From positions 124,001-188,000 of the forward strand of contig NZ_REFV01000002.1 in the NCBI RefSeq assembly GCF_003688895.1: 64,000 nucleotides of DNA, in the 5' to 3' direction. The position numbers and the translations under genes were made by a program. Below the pieces are notes generated by a model. It was given only the letters and a program-made list of their open reading frames with translations, was not told where the DNA came from and made no database searches. Positions 8,696 through 16,712 of this stretch are shown piece after piece (the stretch's first letter is position 1; every line of letters starts with the position of its first letter). Origin of the DNA: Dokdonia sinensis (GTDB lineage: Bacteria > Bacteroidota > Bacteroidia > Flavobacteriales > Flavobacteriaceae).

Positions 8696-8708
8696 TTTCG
8701 CGAAAGCG
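8696..8708. repeat. Iterated palindrome, right-extended 13 bp
   Basis: TTTCGCGAAAGCG. The left part is replaced by an ACTTCG..GCTCAG..AG sequence (8673-8695) that also precedes the copy at 14328. Confidence 0.9.
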
Positions 8709-8725
8709 TAATTACCATATACACA

Positions 8726-10369
8726 TTACTTCACCGGTTGTAGTTCTGATAAGAACTGGTGCACCTGACTCACCGCCATAGATCCTTCTCCCACAGCAGA
8801 GGCCACTCTTTTTACAGAGCCTTTGCGTGCATCACCCACAGCAAAAAATCCTGGGATGCTTGTTTCTAAAGTTTGGGGCTGACGTCGCTCGTAGATGTCA
8901 CAGGCAGCGTAATCCTTCTTTTGAATAGCACTTCCTGTGCAGATAAATCCTTTATCATCCATTGCGACAAGATCTCCCATCCACTCTGTACAAGGTTTTG
9001 CACCTATGAAGGTAAATAGATTTGTAATGTTCTTTTGCTCATCACCATCTTGAGCGTGTGTAAGTGTTACAGACTCTAAATGACCATTGCCGTGCAGTTG
9101 TGTGACTTCAGTATGTAGCAGTACGTGAATATTTGGTGCAGCTTCTATGCGCTGTACGAGATAATCACTCATTTTTGCACCTATGTTATCCCCGCGTAGA
9201 ATGACAAAGACATCCTTTGCGTGGTCTGCAATAAAGAGCGCTGCCTGTCCCGCACTATTACCGCCACCCACGATCCCCACAAGTTCATTTGCGCACGATT
9301 TAGCATTCATCCCCGTGGCACTATAAAAGACGCCACTTCCTTCATAATCTTCTATATTTTCTATGGGGAGCTGACGATAGTTTGCTCCGGTTGCAGCCAT
9401 CACGGCTTTAGTGCGTATTAATTTACCGTTAGATGCACATACTTCAAAATGATCACCTTTATGCGTAACACTTTCGGCTTTATGGGGAATGGAAATGTTA
9501 CAACCAAATTTTTGTGCCTGCACATAGGCTCTATTTGCAAGATCGCTACCAGAGATTCCCGTAGGAAAACCTAGGTAGTTTTCGATTTTAGAGCTCTTTC
9601 CCGCCTGCCCCCCTGGAGCACTAGAATCTATGGTCACTACAGATAGTCCTTCTGAAGCAGCATACACACTTGCTGCCAGTCCGGCTGGACCTGCTCCTAT
9701 GACGAGTACGTCAAAAATCTTGTCCTCAAAGTCCATAAGAACACCTGCATAACGCGCAACTTCGTCTAGCGAGGGATTTTGACACACTTTGCTCTCGCTG
9801 TTTATCATAATAGGTAAATCATCCTCGGAAAGTTGGAAATTCTCGAGGAGCTCCATTGCTTCTTCTGAGGTGTCCGTATCCAGAAAATTATACCAGATGT
9901 GATTCTTATCCATAAAATCCCTAATGGCATACGTTGCCTTAGAGTTTCCGGAGCCCAAGAGCTTAGTACCGCCCGTAAACTCATTCAATACGGTTTCTTG
10001 ACGCAATAAAAATGCACTCAGGAGCACGTCACTTACATCAGAATGTTTTGTGATAGCTTCTTTGAGTTTTGATGGGCTTATTTTTATAAGCGAAGTTCCT
10101 TCTTTTGCATACGCGTGAAACTGCGCACCACGATTACTGAGCATCCCGCTATCTCCCGTAAACTCATTTTTACCGTGATTTACAATAATGTTGTTATCAT
10201 TATAAGGGTCTTCTATGGTCACTTCACCTTTCAAGATTATAAAAAAATCGTATTGAAGGTCGCCCAGAGCAAATACTCTTGTTCGTTTATCATAAGTTTT
10301 TACCTCTCCGTATTCTTTAAGCGTACGAATTTGTTTGGCTGTTAATTCTGGAAATCTTGGATCTTTCAT
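8726..10369 (-). CDS. CNBD-glutaredoxin-like-thioredoxin reductase-like FAD protein without CxxC
   Basis: This 547-residue flavoprotein has three parts. Residues about 10-130 form a cyclic-nucleotide-binding (Crp-like) domain; 137-211 look glutaredoxin-like with the cis-Pro segment DDLPIMIN but no CxxC; 218-547 are thioredoxin-reductase-like, with FAD motif VIGAGPAGLAASVYA, NAD(P) motif GIVGGGNSAGQAAL and C-terminal FAVGDARKGSVKRVASAVGE. At the place where thioredoxin reductases carry CATC, this protein has S350-A-T-G353, so the redox disulfide is missing and classical thioredoxin reductase activity is unlikely. It forms a tight pair with the UBP zinc finger gene just upstream (1 base apart). 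The substrate is unknown. Confidence 0.85.
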   Translation of the reverse strand: MKDPRFPELTAKQIRTLKEYGEVKTYDKRTRVFALGDLQYDFFIILKGEVTIEDPYNDNNIIVNHGKNEFTGDSGMLSNRGAQFHAYAKEGTSLIKISPSKLKEAITKHSDVSDVLLSAFLLRQETVLNEFTGGTKLLGSGNSKATYAIRDFMDKNHIWYNFLDTDTSEEAMELLENFQLSEDDLPIMINSESKVCQNPSLDEVARYAGVLMDFEDKIFDVLVIGAGPAGLAASVYAASEGLSVVTIDSSAPGGQAGKSSKIENYLGFPTGISGSDLANRAYVQAQKFGCNISIPHKAESVTHKGDHFEVCASNGKLIRTKAVMAATGANYRQLPIENIEDYEGSGVFYSATGMNAKSCANELVGIVGGGNSAGQAALFIADHAKDVFVILRGDNIGAKMSDYLVQRIEAAPNIHVLLHTEVTQLHGNGHLESVTLTHAQDGDEQKNITNLFTFIGAKPCTEWMGDLVAMDDKGFICTGSAIQKKDYAACDIYERRQPQTLETSIPGFFAVGDARKGSVKRVASAVGEGSMAVSQVHQFLSELQPVK

Positions 10370-10370
10370 T

Positions 10371-10646
10371 TTAGTATTTTAGAATTTCTTTGTCCTTATA
10401 GCACCACATCCACCTTTCACCGGGTTCAGCGCTTGCTGTGACGGGATGATTATGATTTATAGCGTGCTTACTCGCGTGTTTGTTTGGCGAGCTGTCACAG
10501 CATAACGTAGTACCACATTCCTGACAGGTTCTTAAGTGGAGCCAGGAATCGCCAGTTTTTGCACATTCGGCACACTCGTAGGAGTCGCCTTTAGATATAG
10601 TCTTGATTGCAATGAGATGTTGGCAGGTTTTAGGTCGGAATGCCAT
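10371..10646 (-). CDS. UBP-type zinc finger protein
   Basis: A 91-residue stand-alone ZnF-UBP domain. It has the conserved Cys/His ladder: TCQHL, YECAECAKTG, WLHLRTCQECGTTLCCD, then HASKHAINHNHPV. In eukaryotes this domain binds the free C-terminus of ubiquitin; bacteria have no ubiquitin, so here it presumably binds a peptide C-terminus or another small ligand. The downstream gene on the same strand is the CxxC-less flavoprotein, one base away, so the two are almost certainly co-transcribed. The family is clear; the role is not. Confidence 0.85.
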   Translation of the reverse strand: MAFRPKTCQHLIAIKTISKGDSYECAECAKTGDSWLHLRTCQECGTTLCCDSSPNKHASKHAINHNHPVTASAEPGERWMWCYKDKEILKY

Positions 10647-10750
10647 AGCTGGTCAAATTTCATACAAGTTCTTGAATAAGGATGTGCAATCCAAGTTTTT
10701 AGTAAATAATTAAGGACGGTAGATGTTATGATATATTTAGGATAGGGGTA

Positions 10751-10766
10751 CGCTTTCGCGAAAGCG
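10751..10766. repeat. Iterated palindrome, full form, 5' of kbp
   Basis: Perfect 16-mer. Eight bases after it comes TAACTTTC, a near match to the TAnnTTTG box; the copy upstream of the OsmC gene has almost the same arrangement. Confidence 0.95.
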
Positions 10767-10818
10767 GAATTTCGTAACTTTCCTCTTTAAATAATAAACT
10801 AACTTTAAATAACGAATT

Positions 10819-11319
10819 ATGGGATTATTTTCATTTATTAAAAATGCCGGAGCCAAAGTTTTCGGAATAGGAAAAACAGATGCTGAGGAAGCTGCCGAAA
10901 AGGCCGCTGCCGCCGAAGAAAAAATCGCAATGGCAAATGCAAAAGCTGCGAGTAATATGTCTGAAACAATTCACGACCTAGGTCTTGATGTAGACAACCT
11001 TGATATCTCTATAGATGGAGATGTAGCTGTTGTAACTGGAAGTGCTAATGACCAGGCAACGCGTGAAAAAGTAATCCTCGTTGTAGGAAACTCAACAGGA
11101 ATTGCAACGGTAGATGACCGTCTTACGGTTGAAAATCCAGAGCCAGAAGCTCGTTTTTACACAGTAGAAAAGGGAGATTACTTAAGCAAAATATCAAAAG
11201 AGGTATATGGTGATGCAATGAAATACAACGTCATTTTTGAAGCAAACAAGCCTATGCTTACAGATCCAGATAAGATTTATCCTGGACAAGTATTGCGTAT
11301 TCCGCATTTAGACAAATAA
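10819..11319 (+). CDS. kbp: BON-LysM protein, homologue of potassium-binding Kbp (YgaU)
   Basis: The 166-residue protein opens MGLFSFIKNAGAKVFG, as E. coli Kbp does, then has an Ala/Glu-rich insert (about 24-45), a BON domain (about 50-105, with VVGNSTGIATVDDRL) and a LysM domain (about 112-163, YTVEKGDYLSKISKEVYGD to YPGQVLRIP). E. coli Kbp is a cytoplasmic K+-binding protein induced by osmotic stress. No signal peptide is visible, which fits a cytoplasmic location. It is a single-gene unit with a palindrome upstream and a terminator downstream. Confidence 0.9.
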   Translation: MGLFSFIKNAGAKVFGIGKTDAEEAAEKAAAAEEKIAMANAKAASNMSETIHDLGLDVDNLDISIDGDVAVVTGSANDQATREKVILVVGNSTGIATVDDRLTVENPEPEARFYTVEKGDYLSKISKEVYGDAMKYNVIFEANKPMLTDPDKIYPGQVLRIPHLDK

Positions 11320-11340
11320 GACTTGAAATATTTATTTTGG

Positions 11341-11370
11341 AAAGCAGAGATTTAGGTCTCTGCTTTTTTT
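11341..11370 (+). terminator. Terminator of kbp
   Basis: Stem AAGCAGAGA / TCTCTGCTT followed by a T7 run, 21 bases past the kbp stop codon. Confidence 0.85.
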
Positions 11371-11381
11371 GTGCGTGTGTT

Positions 11382-11708
11382 TTACCAAGCAAAAGTTTGT
11401 AGTAAGTCATCCCTTAGAAAAATTAGAATCAAAGCCCAAAGTAAGACGCTAATCGATAAGTAACTCATCAATTTAAACTTGGAGAATGCGGTGGTCCCTT
11501 TACTTGCTTTTAATCCATTTCTAATACACAAAAAGTTAGTAGTTATAAAGAGAATAAGTGTGAGACCTATAATGATTTTTGGCAATACATCATCAGTATA
11601 CTTATAAGCCCATAGTGTTGCATTTAGAACGAGAAATGCAACTAATGCTGTATTTCCAAAATAATATGCTTGTTTAATATAATGGTTTTGTTTGTCAAGT
11701 TTTGGCAC
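11382..11708 (-). CDS. Small membrane protein, unrecognised
   Basis: 108 residues with three to four predicted membrane helices (about 14-34, 38-57 and 73-98) separated by short basic loops (RNGLKASKGTTAFSKFK). It starts MPKLDKQNHYIKQAYY. No family is recognised. It shares the strand of nadD, which lies upstream by 28 bases, so it may be the distal gene of the yicC-gmk-nadD unit. Confidence 0.65.
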   Translation of the reverse strand: MPKLDKQNHYIKQAYYFGNTALVAFLVLNATLWAYKYTDDVLPKIIIGLTLILFITTNFLCIRNGLKASKGTTAFSKFKLMSYLSISVLLWALILIFLRDDLLQTFAW

Positions 11709-11736
11709 TCTGAAATCTCTTTATGTTTTGTAGAAT

Positions 11737-12315
11737 CTACTTATAAAAATTCATCTCGTCCACGTAGGTATAAACTTCTGGTGGGAGCAAAGGTCTTATG
11801 TTTTTGCCTTCCTTGATTCCGTTGCGAATCATCGTAGAGGAAATTTCCATAATAGGAGCGTTTACACGATGAATTTTAGGGTGGTTGTCAAACCGCGTTT
11901 CCACCTTCCCTTCAGAAATTCGCGGGTACACGTAAATATCGTGATGTTCTAGAATGGCTTCGTAGTTTTTCCATTTATGCAGACTCTTGAGATTGTCCTC
12001 GCCCATAATCAAGCAAAATTCGTGTTTAGGATATTTCTCAGTAAGATGAACGAGCGTGTTTACCGTATAATTGGGTTGAGGTAAGTCAAACTCGGCTTTA
12101 CTGGGCTCAATAGTGTCATAATGCTCTACAGCTTCCATTACCATCTGGTAGCGGTGGTGGTTATCCAGAAGCGAACTCTTCTTCTTAAACGGATTATGCG
12201 GGGTAATCACCATCCATATTTTATCGAGATCGCTATGCTCTGCCATATGGTTTGCAATAGCGAGATGCCCTATGTGAATGGGATTAAAAGTTCCGAAGTA
12301 TAAGCCGATTTTCAT
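11737..12315 (-). CDS. nadD: Nicotinate-nucleotide adenylyltransferase
   Basis: NadD joins nicotinate mononucleotide to ATP to give deamido-NAD. The 192-residue protein carries the nucleotidyltransferase signature GTFNPIHIGHLAIANHM near its N-terminus and the ISSTMIRNGIKEGKNIRPLL motif near its C-terminus. MKIGLYFG at 12315 is the start; an in-frame extension to 12417 crosses a dispersed repeat and overlaps gmk, and is rejected. It is downstream of gmk on the same strand. Confidence 0.95.
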   Translation of the reverse strand: MKIGLYFGTFNPIHIGHLAIANHMAEHSDLDKIWMVITPHNPFKKKSSLLDNHHRYQMVMEAVEHYDTIEPSKAEFDLPQPNYTVNTLVHLTEKYPKHEFCLIMGEDNLKSLHKWKNYEAILEHHDIYVYPRISEGKVETRFDNHPKIHRVNAPIMEISSTMIRNGIKEGKNIRPLLPPEVYTYVDEMNFYK

Positions 12316-12330
12316 AGATAGAAATTCCTT

Positions 12331-12354
12331 GTCATTTCCGCGAAGGCGGAAATC
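12331..12354. repeat. TCATTCCCGCG-type dispersed repeat between nadD and gmk
   Basis: GTCATTTCCGCGAAGGCGGA followed by AATC. A short hairpin (TTTCCGC / GCGGAAA) is embedded in it. Related copies lie at 15497, 19829, 25932, 41189 and, partly, 58043. Confidence 0.8.
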
Positions 12355-12382
12355 TTGTTGTTTAATAGCTTGGTTAAATTTC

Positions 12383-13012
12383 TTACTCCTCCTCCAAAAC
12401 CTTCCCCTCACCACCATTCACAAACTCATCCACAAGCCCAACAGCCTCATCCAGCGCTTTTTCTAGATCATCATTGAGAATAATGTGGTCAAACTGAGGT
12501 GCGGTAGCAAGCTCTACAGAAGCTTTGGCGATGCGCATATTGATTTTTTCTTCGGTTTCGGTCTTGCGCTTTTTTAAGCGGATTTTAAGCTCGTCTACAC
12601 TTGGCGGTTTTACGAAAACGGCTAGTGTTTCTTTGGGAAATTTTTTCTTTATACGCAGTCCTCCTACAACGTCTATGTCAAAGATTACGTGCTTTCCCAT
12701 TGCCCAGATGCGCTCCACTTCGGCTTTTAGGGTGCCGTAAAAGTTGTCGCGATACACTTCTTCCCACTCTAGGAAATCGTCGTGTTTGATGTGCTGTTTA
12801 AACTCGGCAAGAGAGATGAAATAATAGTCCTTTCCCGATTCCTCTGTCCCACGAGGTTCACGACTCGTACAGGAAATAGAAAACTCGAGATTGAGTTTTT
12901 CTTGTTCCAGTAGGTGTCTTACAATGGTAGTTTTTCCACTCCCAGATGGCGCCGAAAACACGATAAGTTTTCCCTCACCTACAAGAGTTCCTTTTGCTTC
13001 GGTTTCACTCAT
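12383..13012 (-). CDS. gmk: Guanylate kinase
   Basis: Gmk phosphorylates GMP to GDP. The 209-residue protein has the P-loop FSAPSGSGKTTIVRHLL, the GMP-binding segment SCTSREPRGTEESGKDYYF, and DIDVVGGLRIKKKFP. The upstream yicC stop overlaps the gmk start by one base (TAATG), indicating translational coupling. The C-terminus ends in an acidic tail (GGEGKVLEEE). Confidence 0.95.
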   Translation of the reverse strand: MSETEAKGTLVGEGKLIVFSAPSGSGKTTIVRHLLEQEKLNLEFSISCTSREPRGTEESGKDYYFISLAEFKQHIKHDDFLEWEEVYRDNFYGTLKAEVERIWAMGKHVIFDIDVVGGLRIKKKFPKETLAVFVKPPSVDELKIRLKKRKTETEEKINMRIAKASVELATAPQFDHIILNDDLEKALDEAVGLVDEFVNGGEGKVLEEE

Positions 13013-13881
13013 TACAATACGTTTAAAACTTGCTCCTTTATTTTTTCTAACTCGTCCTTCATCTGTACAACGAGTTGTTGCATAGGGGCATAATTAGATT
13101 TAGAACCTATGGTGTTGATCTCGCGACCTATTTCCTGACCTATGAAACCTAGTTTTTTTCCGTTAGAGTCTGCGCTGTCTAGTGCCTCTGTAAAATAATC
13201 TAAGTGGTTTTTGAGACGTACCTTTTCTTCGGTGATGTCGTATTTTTCTAGGTAGTACACCAGTTCTTGTTCAAAGCGGTTTTCATCTACTTGAGCTTTT
13301 ACATCGGCCACAGCCTTTTCTAAGCGTACTTTTACATCGTCTAGACGGTCTACATCCATTTCGATGACTTGCTTTAGTAAATCTTGAAGGTTTGAGATGC
13401 GCAGTTCAAATTCTGTTTTGAGCGAGGCACCTTCATCTGCACGGTAGATGTTTATTTCTTTTAGCGCTTCTTCCAGATTTTTTACAATGGACTGATATTC
13501 GTTTTCGTCCAATTCTTCACGTTCTGTTTTAAGGGCGTCTGGAAGACGAACGGCCATTTTTAGGAGCTCTGTGGGTGATGCATTGGTGTCGAGAACGTCG
13601 GAGAGTTGCTTCATATAAGCGCTTACCACAGTCTCGTTAATGACAGTATTTGTGTTTTCACCCGTACTTTCTACATATAATCCTACGTCTATTTTGCCTC
13701 TTACAAGTTCTTTTGCCACCATATTGCGCATCGCGAGCTCCTTTTCTCTATACGTCGACGGGATGCGTGCGTTGAGGTCTAAGTTTTTGCTGTTAAGCGA
13801 CTTGATTTCTATGGTTATCTTTTTTCCAGGAAGTTGTAATACACTTTTCCCGAATCCTGTCATCGATTTTATCATAGGCAC
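13012..13881 (-). CDS. yicC: YicC/YloC family endoribonuclease
   Basis: The 289-residue protein has the YicC N-terminus IKSMTGFGKSVLQLPGKKI and the conserved C-terminus FIGQEIGREINTIGSKSN followed by MKDELEKIKEQVLNVL. E. coli YicC is an RNase that takes part in RNA decay. A yicC-gmk pair is conserved in many bacteria, and here the reading frames overlap by one base. M3 is a possible alternative start. Confidence 0.93.
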   Translation of the reverse strand: MPMIKSMTGFGKSVLQLPGKKITIEIKSLNSKNLDLNARIPSTYREKELAMRNMVAKELVRGKIDVGLYVESTGENTNTVINETVVSAYMKQLSDVLDTNASPTELLKMAVRLPDALKTEREELDENEYQSIVKNLEEALKEINIYRADEGASLKTEFELRISNLQDLLKQVIEMDVDRLDDVKVRLEKAVADVKAQVDENRFEQELVYYLEKYDITEEKVRLKNHLDYFTEALDSADSNGKKLGFIGQEIGREINTIGSKSNYAPMQQLVVQMKDELEKIKEQVLNVL

Positions 13882-14327
13882 AAAGATAGGGGTTCAAATG
13901 TGAATTTTTATTGTTGATAAAAGGAAGCGCTCTTTCACTTAGATTTCACTATATATTCCAATCTTTTTAATTTTCAATCCAATTGTTCATTTTTTTGCAT
14001 TGCCAAAAAAAACGAACCAAAAAAACGCTAGGCCGTGTAAAACTTCGCTAAAAATTTCCCTCGTTTCGGCGCAAAATAAAGGTGTCGTCATCTCAATACA
14101 ATTTTCTTATATAATTAAAATCTGTAGTACTAATATAGCATATGAGGCTGGCGCTATTTTGCTTAACCCTTCACTCACATCATTTTTTACGCGAAGTTTT
14201 TCAAAGCCATTTTTAGCTCCATTCGACGAAATTTATAGTCAAAAAATAACCTCTCAGAGATATTATTTGTCTTTTTGTAAAAGTGTTTTGCTGTGGATAA
14301 CGATACTTCGATTACGCTCAGTACAAG

Positions 14328-14340
14328 TTTCGCGAAAGCG
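14328..14340. repeat. Iterated palindrome, right-extended 13 bp
   Basis: TTTCGCGAAAGCG preceded from 14305 by ACTTCGATTACGCTCAGTAC and then AAG. The copy at 8696 has the same kind of left flank. Confidence 0.9.
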
Positions 14341-14371
14341 TAAAAGCCCTCATTATCAATTACTTATAATT

Positions 14372-14387
14372 TTGGCACGCGCTTTGG
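14372..14387 (+). promoter_or_regulatory. Sigma-54-like near match 5' of the lipoprotein gene
   Basis: TTGGCACGCGCTTTGG resembles the -24/-12 form TTGGCACnnnnTTTGC except for the final C, an important base. It lies about 33 bases upstream of the ATG. A weak call. Confidence 0.25.
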
Positions 14388-14419
14388 TTATTGTTAAGGG
14401 AATCAAAAAACGGACGATT

Positions 14420-15376
14420 ATGAAAGCGATGAAACACCTTAGCCTATTTGCCCTCGTGGCAATATTCTTTACATCCTGTTATACAGATGTGATTATAGAC
14501 GACGATTATGTAGATGTACCTGTGGTTACCTTAAACGAGGTGCTTACGGACTACGAAATCTGGTATGTAGATATAGACCGCTCCACGGGGTCAACTATTG
14601 TACCCTTCGTGCAAAAGGCGTTTACACTTTCCTTTAGAGGAGGTAATGTCTTTGCAAACAACAACCTTTCAGGCCTTGGTCAGAATGGTGGCGGATTTGG
14701 TATAGACGTTGGTTTTTACGACACCTTTGATTATGAGCTGGACGTGAGCCACGATCTGGATGGTACTTATAGTTTTGACGTAAGTGTTTTATCTGGCAAC
14801 GAGATTGAGCTGTATCATCCAGCGACGCGTTCGTCGTACATATTAATTGGATATCAGCGCAGTAACTTTGATTACGACCGCGTGTTTTATGACAACATAC
14901 ATTATTTCCTTCAGGAGTTTAGAGCGTGGGAGAAGATTTACACGAGTGATGATGGCGATATAAACCCATTTGACAACGAGAATTTCCTACAGTTTCTCCC
15001 AGCGGGAAACAGCGGAAACTTTAGAAGCTCAGAAGACAATAATGGCACATCTATTGATAATATATATTGGGATTACGACGGCATTTATGATGTAGATAAT
15101 ATTAGTGGAGATTTTTACAAAAAAACTTTAACACTAGATTATAATTTCCCAGACAATGAATTTTTTGAATTGACCGTTATAGATGACGAGACCGTAGAGT
15201 TGTACCAAATTAATACCGGCACAACCTACCAGTTCAGAGGAAAAGGATACATCCAGTACCGTACCGCCGAAGGAGCAAAAACTGCAACCCTTCCTAAGTA
15301 CAGAAAGCGTACTGCAGATATTAAAAAGGAAATCAAAGCGCTAAAAGCAAAAAAGCTCAAGGCCTTTAAGAAATAA
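14420..15376 (+). CDS. Lipoprotein of unknown function
   Basis: The 318-residue protein has a lipoprotein signal ending LVAIFFTSCYTD, with the Cys near residue 20, then an acidic, aromatic-rich, beta-strand-like body with no motif I recognise. The C-terminal 40 residues switch abruptly to a basic tail (RKRTADIKKEIKALKAKKLK). The open frame extends upstream to 14000, but the signal peptide fixes the start at 14420 or at the second ATG, 14429. A strong terminator follows. Confidence 0.75.
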   Translation: MKAMKHLSLFALVAIFFTSCYTDVIIDDDYVDVPVVTLNEVLTDYEIWYVDIDRSTGSTIVPFVQKAFTLSFRGGNVFANNNLSGLGQNGGGFGIDVGFYDTFDYELDVSHDLDGTYSFDVSVLSGNEIELYHPATRSSYILIGYQRSNFDYDRVFYDNIHYFLQEFRAWEKIYTSDDGDINPFDNENFLQFLPAGNSGNFRSSEDNNGTSIDNIYWDYDGIYDVDNISGDFYKKTLTLDYNFPDNEFFELTVIDDETVELYQINTGTTYQFRGKGYIQYRTAEGAKTATLPKYRKRTADIKKEIKALKAKKLKAFKK

Positions 15377-15433
15377 GCGTCCCGTCGCAACCAGACGTGA
15401 CAAATGAAGAATTTTTGGTTGGTTATTTAGTTG

Positions 15434-15479
15434 GAAACCGCTCATCAAGTGTTAATTTGAATGGGCGGTTTCTTTTTTT
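15434..15479 (+). terminator. Terminator of the 14420 lipoprotein gene
   Basis: Stem GAAACCGCTCAT / ATGGGCGGTTTC (one wobble pair) with a T7 run after it, about 60 bases past the stop codon. Confidence 0.8.
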
Positions 15480-15496
15480 GCCAAAGGCAAAAAAAG

Positions 15497-15518
15497 AATT
15501 CCCGTGAAGACGGGAATC
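15497..15518. repeat. TCATTCCCGCG-type repeat fragment
   Basis: AATTCCCGTGAAGACGGGAA followed by TC. It has an internal stem TTCCCGT / ACGGGAA with a 4-base loop. Confidence 0.7.
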
Positions 15519-15587
15519 TCCTCGAGGGTTGCACCCGAGAAACCTATAATACCTCTTCTGAATATTATTCAGTTTTATAAATGATTC

Positions 15588-15602
15588 CGCTTTCGCGAAA
15601 GC
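15588..15602. repeat. Iterated palindrome, 15 bp, 5' of the bestrophin gene
   Basis: CGCTTTCGCGAAAGC, 94 bases upstream of the bestrophin start. Confidence 0.95.
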
Positions 15603-15695
15603 AAAAAGTCCACCATCCTCAATTCAAATCACAATCCCCAAGATTTTCCTCATTTTCTCCCTATTTTTAAACTCCATTAAGAAAACCAATCAAAA

Positions 15696-16712
15696 ATGTA
15701 CATCAAAAGAAATATAGGCTGGGGACTTATCCTGCGCTACGCTTGGAAGAATCTCATACTTTTCACCATCTGGGCGACCGTTGTTTTTAGTGCTTATAAT
15801 TTTTTGGAGCTAGAGTTTCTTAAGATTCCGTTCCAGCCGTTGAGTGTGATTGGGATTGCGGTGGCGTTTTATATCGGTTTTAAGAACAGTCAGAGTTATG
15901 ACCGGTTTTGGGAAGGACGTAAGATTTGGGGCGGAATTGTAAATTATAGCCGTACGTGGGCGATACAGGTGCTAAGTTTTGTACAAACGGGCGATGAAAA
16001 ACTGGACAAGGAACTACACACCCAGATGATACACCGCCACATTGCGTGGATAAATGCGTTGCGTATCCAGTTGCGCCAGCCCAAATCCTGGGCAATCAAA
16101 GAAAATCGAATGATAGAAAAAGTCTTTGACCGTCACGCAGAACGCAATATTTCTTGCGAAGTGACCACCGGACTCATTTCTGACCAAGAATTTAAAGATT
16201 TAGAACCTAGAAAAAATACCGCTACGCACCTTGTAAAAAATCAAGCCTTTGTCATTCGAGATTTAAAGAAAAGAGGAATTCTGGACGGTTTCCAAGAAGA
16301 CCAGATGCAGTCCGTGCTGGAAGAATTCTATAATCTTCAAGGCAAATGTGAGCGCATCAAGAACACGCCATTCCCGAGACAATACGGATATTTTTCAAAA
16401 GTATTTACGTGGATTTTTGTGTTGCTCCTTCCTTTTGGGCTTTTAGATCTTTTTAACGGAGGGACGATGATAATGTGGCGCGATAACTGGGATGTGAGTG
16501 TTTTCTTGATGATACCGTTTTCGGTTTTGATTTCGTGGATTTTCACCACGATGGAAATCGTGGGGGATAATAGTGAAGACCCTTTTGAAGGTCGCATAAA
16601 CGACGTCCCAATGACTGCATTGTGTCGAACCATCGAGATAGACCTACGCGATATGCTCGACGAGGAAAACCTGCCGGCCGGGATAGAGCCTAAAGACAAC
16701 ATCTTGTATTAA
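15696..16712 (+). CDS. Bestrophin family ion channel
   Basis: This 338-residue protein matches prokaryotic bestrophins, pentameric channels for anions or cations in the inner membrane. The N-terminal helix region is followed by the hallmark FYIGFKNSQSYDRFWEGRKI near residue 60, then a cytoplasmic helical part, and two further membrane helices around 235-280 with DNSEDPFEG near the C-terminus, the acidic cluster found in bestrophins. Its stop overlaps the next gene's start by one base. Confidence 0.9.
   Translation: MYIKRNIGWGLILRYAWKNLILFTIWATVVFSAYNFLELEFLKIPFQPLSVIGIAVAFYIGFKNSQSYDRFWEGRKIWGGIVNYSRTWAIQVLSFVQTGDEKLDKELHTQMIHRHIAWINALRIQLRQPKSWAIKENRMIEKVFDRHAERNISCEVTTGLISDQEFKDLEPRKNTATHLVKNQAFVIRDLKKRGILDGFQEDQMQSVLEEFYNLQGKCERIKNTPFPRQYGYFSKVFTWIFVLLLPFGLLDLFNGGTMIMWRDNWDVSVFLMIPFSVLISWIFTTMEIVGDNSEDPFEGRINDVPMTALCRTIEIDLRDMLDEENLPAGIEPKDNILY

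Larger units (their letters stand above)
13882..14419. other. 538-base gap between yicC and a lipoprotein gene
   Basis: AT-rich intergenic DNA. An open frame runs through it from 14000 but encodes an unlikely basic, low-conservation-looking peptide. It holds the palindrome at 14328 with its attached repeat (from 14305) and a sigma-54-like near match at 14372. I see no gene. Confidence 0.6.

Noticed and set aside
12316-12417. Longer start for nadD
   Set aside because: It overlaps gmk and includes a dispersed repeat; GTFNPIHIGH is near the N-terminus in the family.
14000-14419. N-terminal extension of the 14420 lipoprotein
   Set aside because: The upstream part is unlike a signal peptide and crosses repeats; a lipobox starts at 14420.
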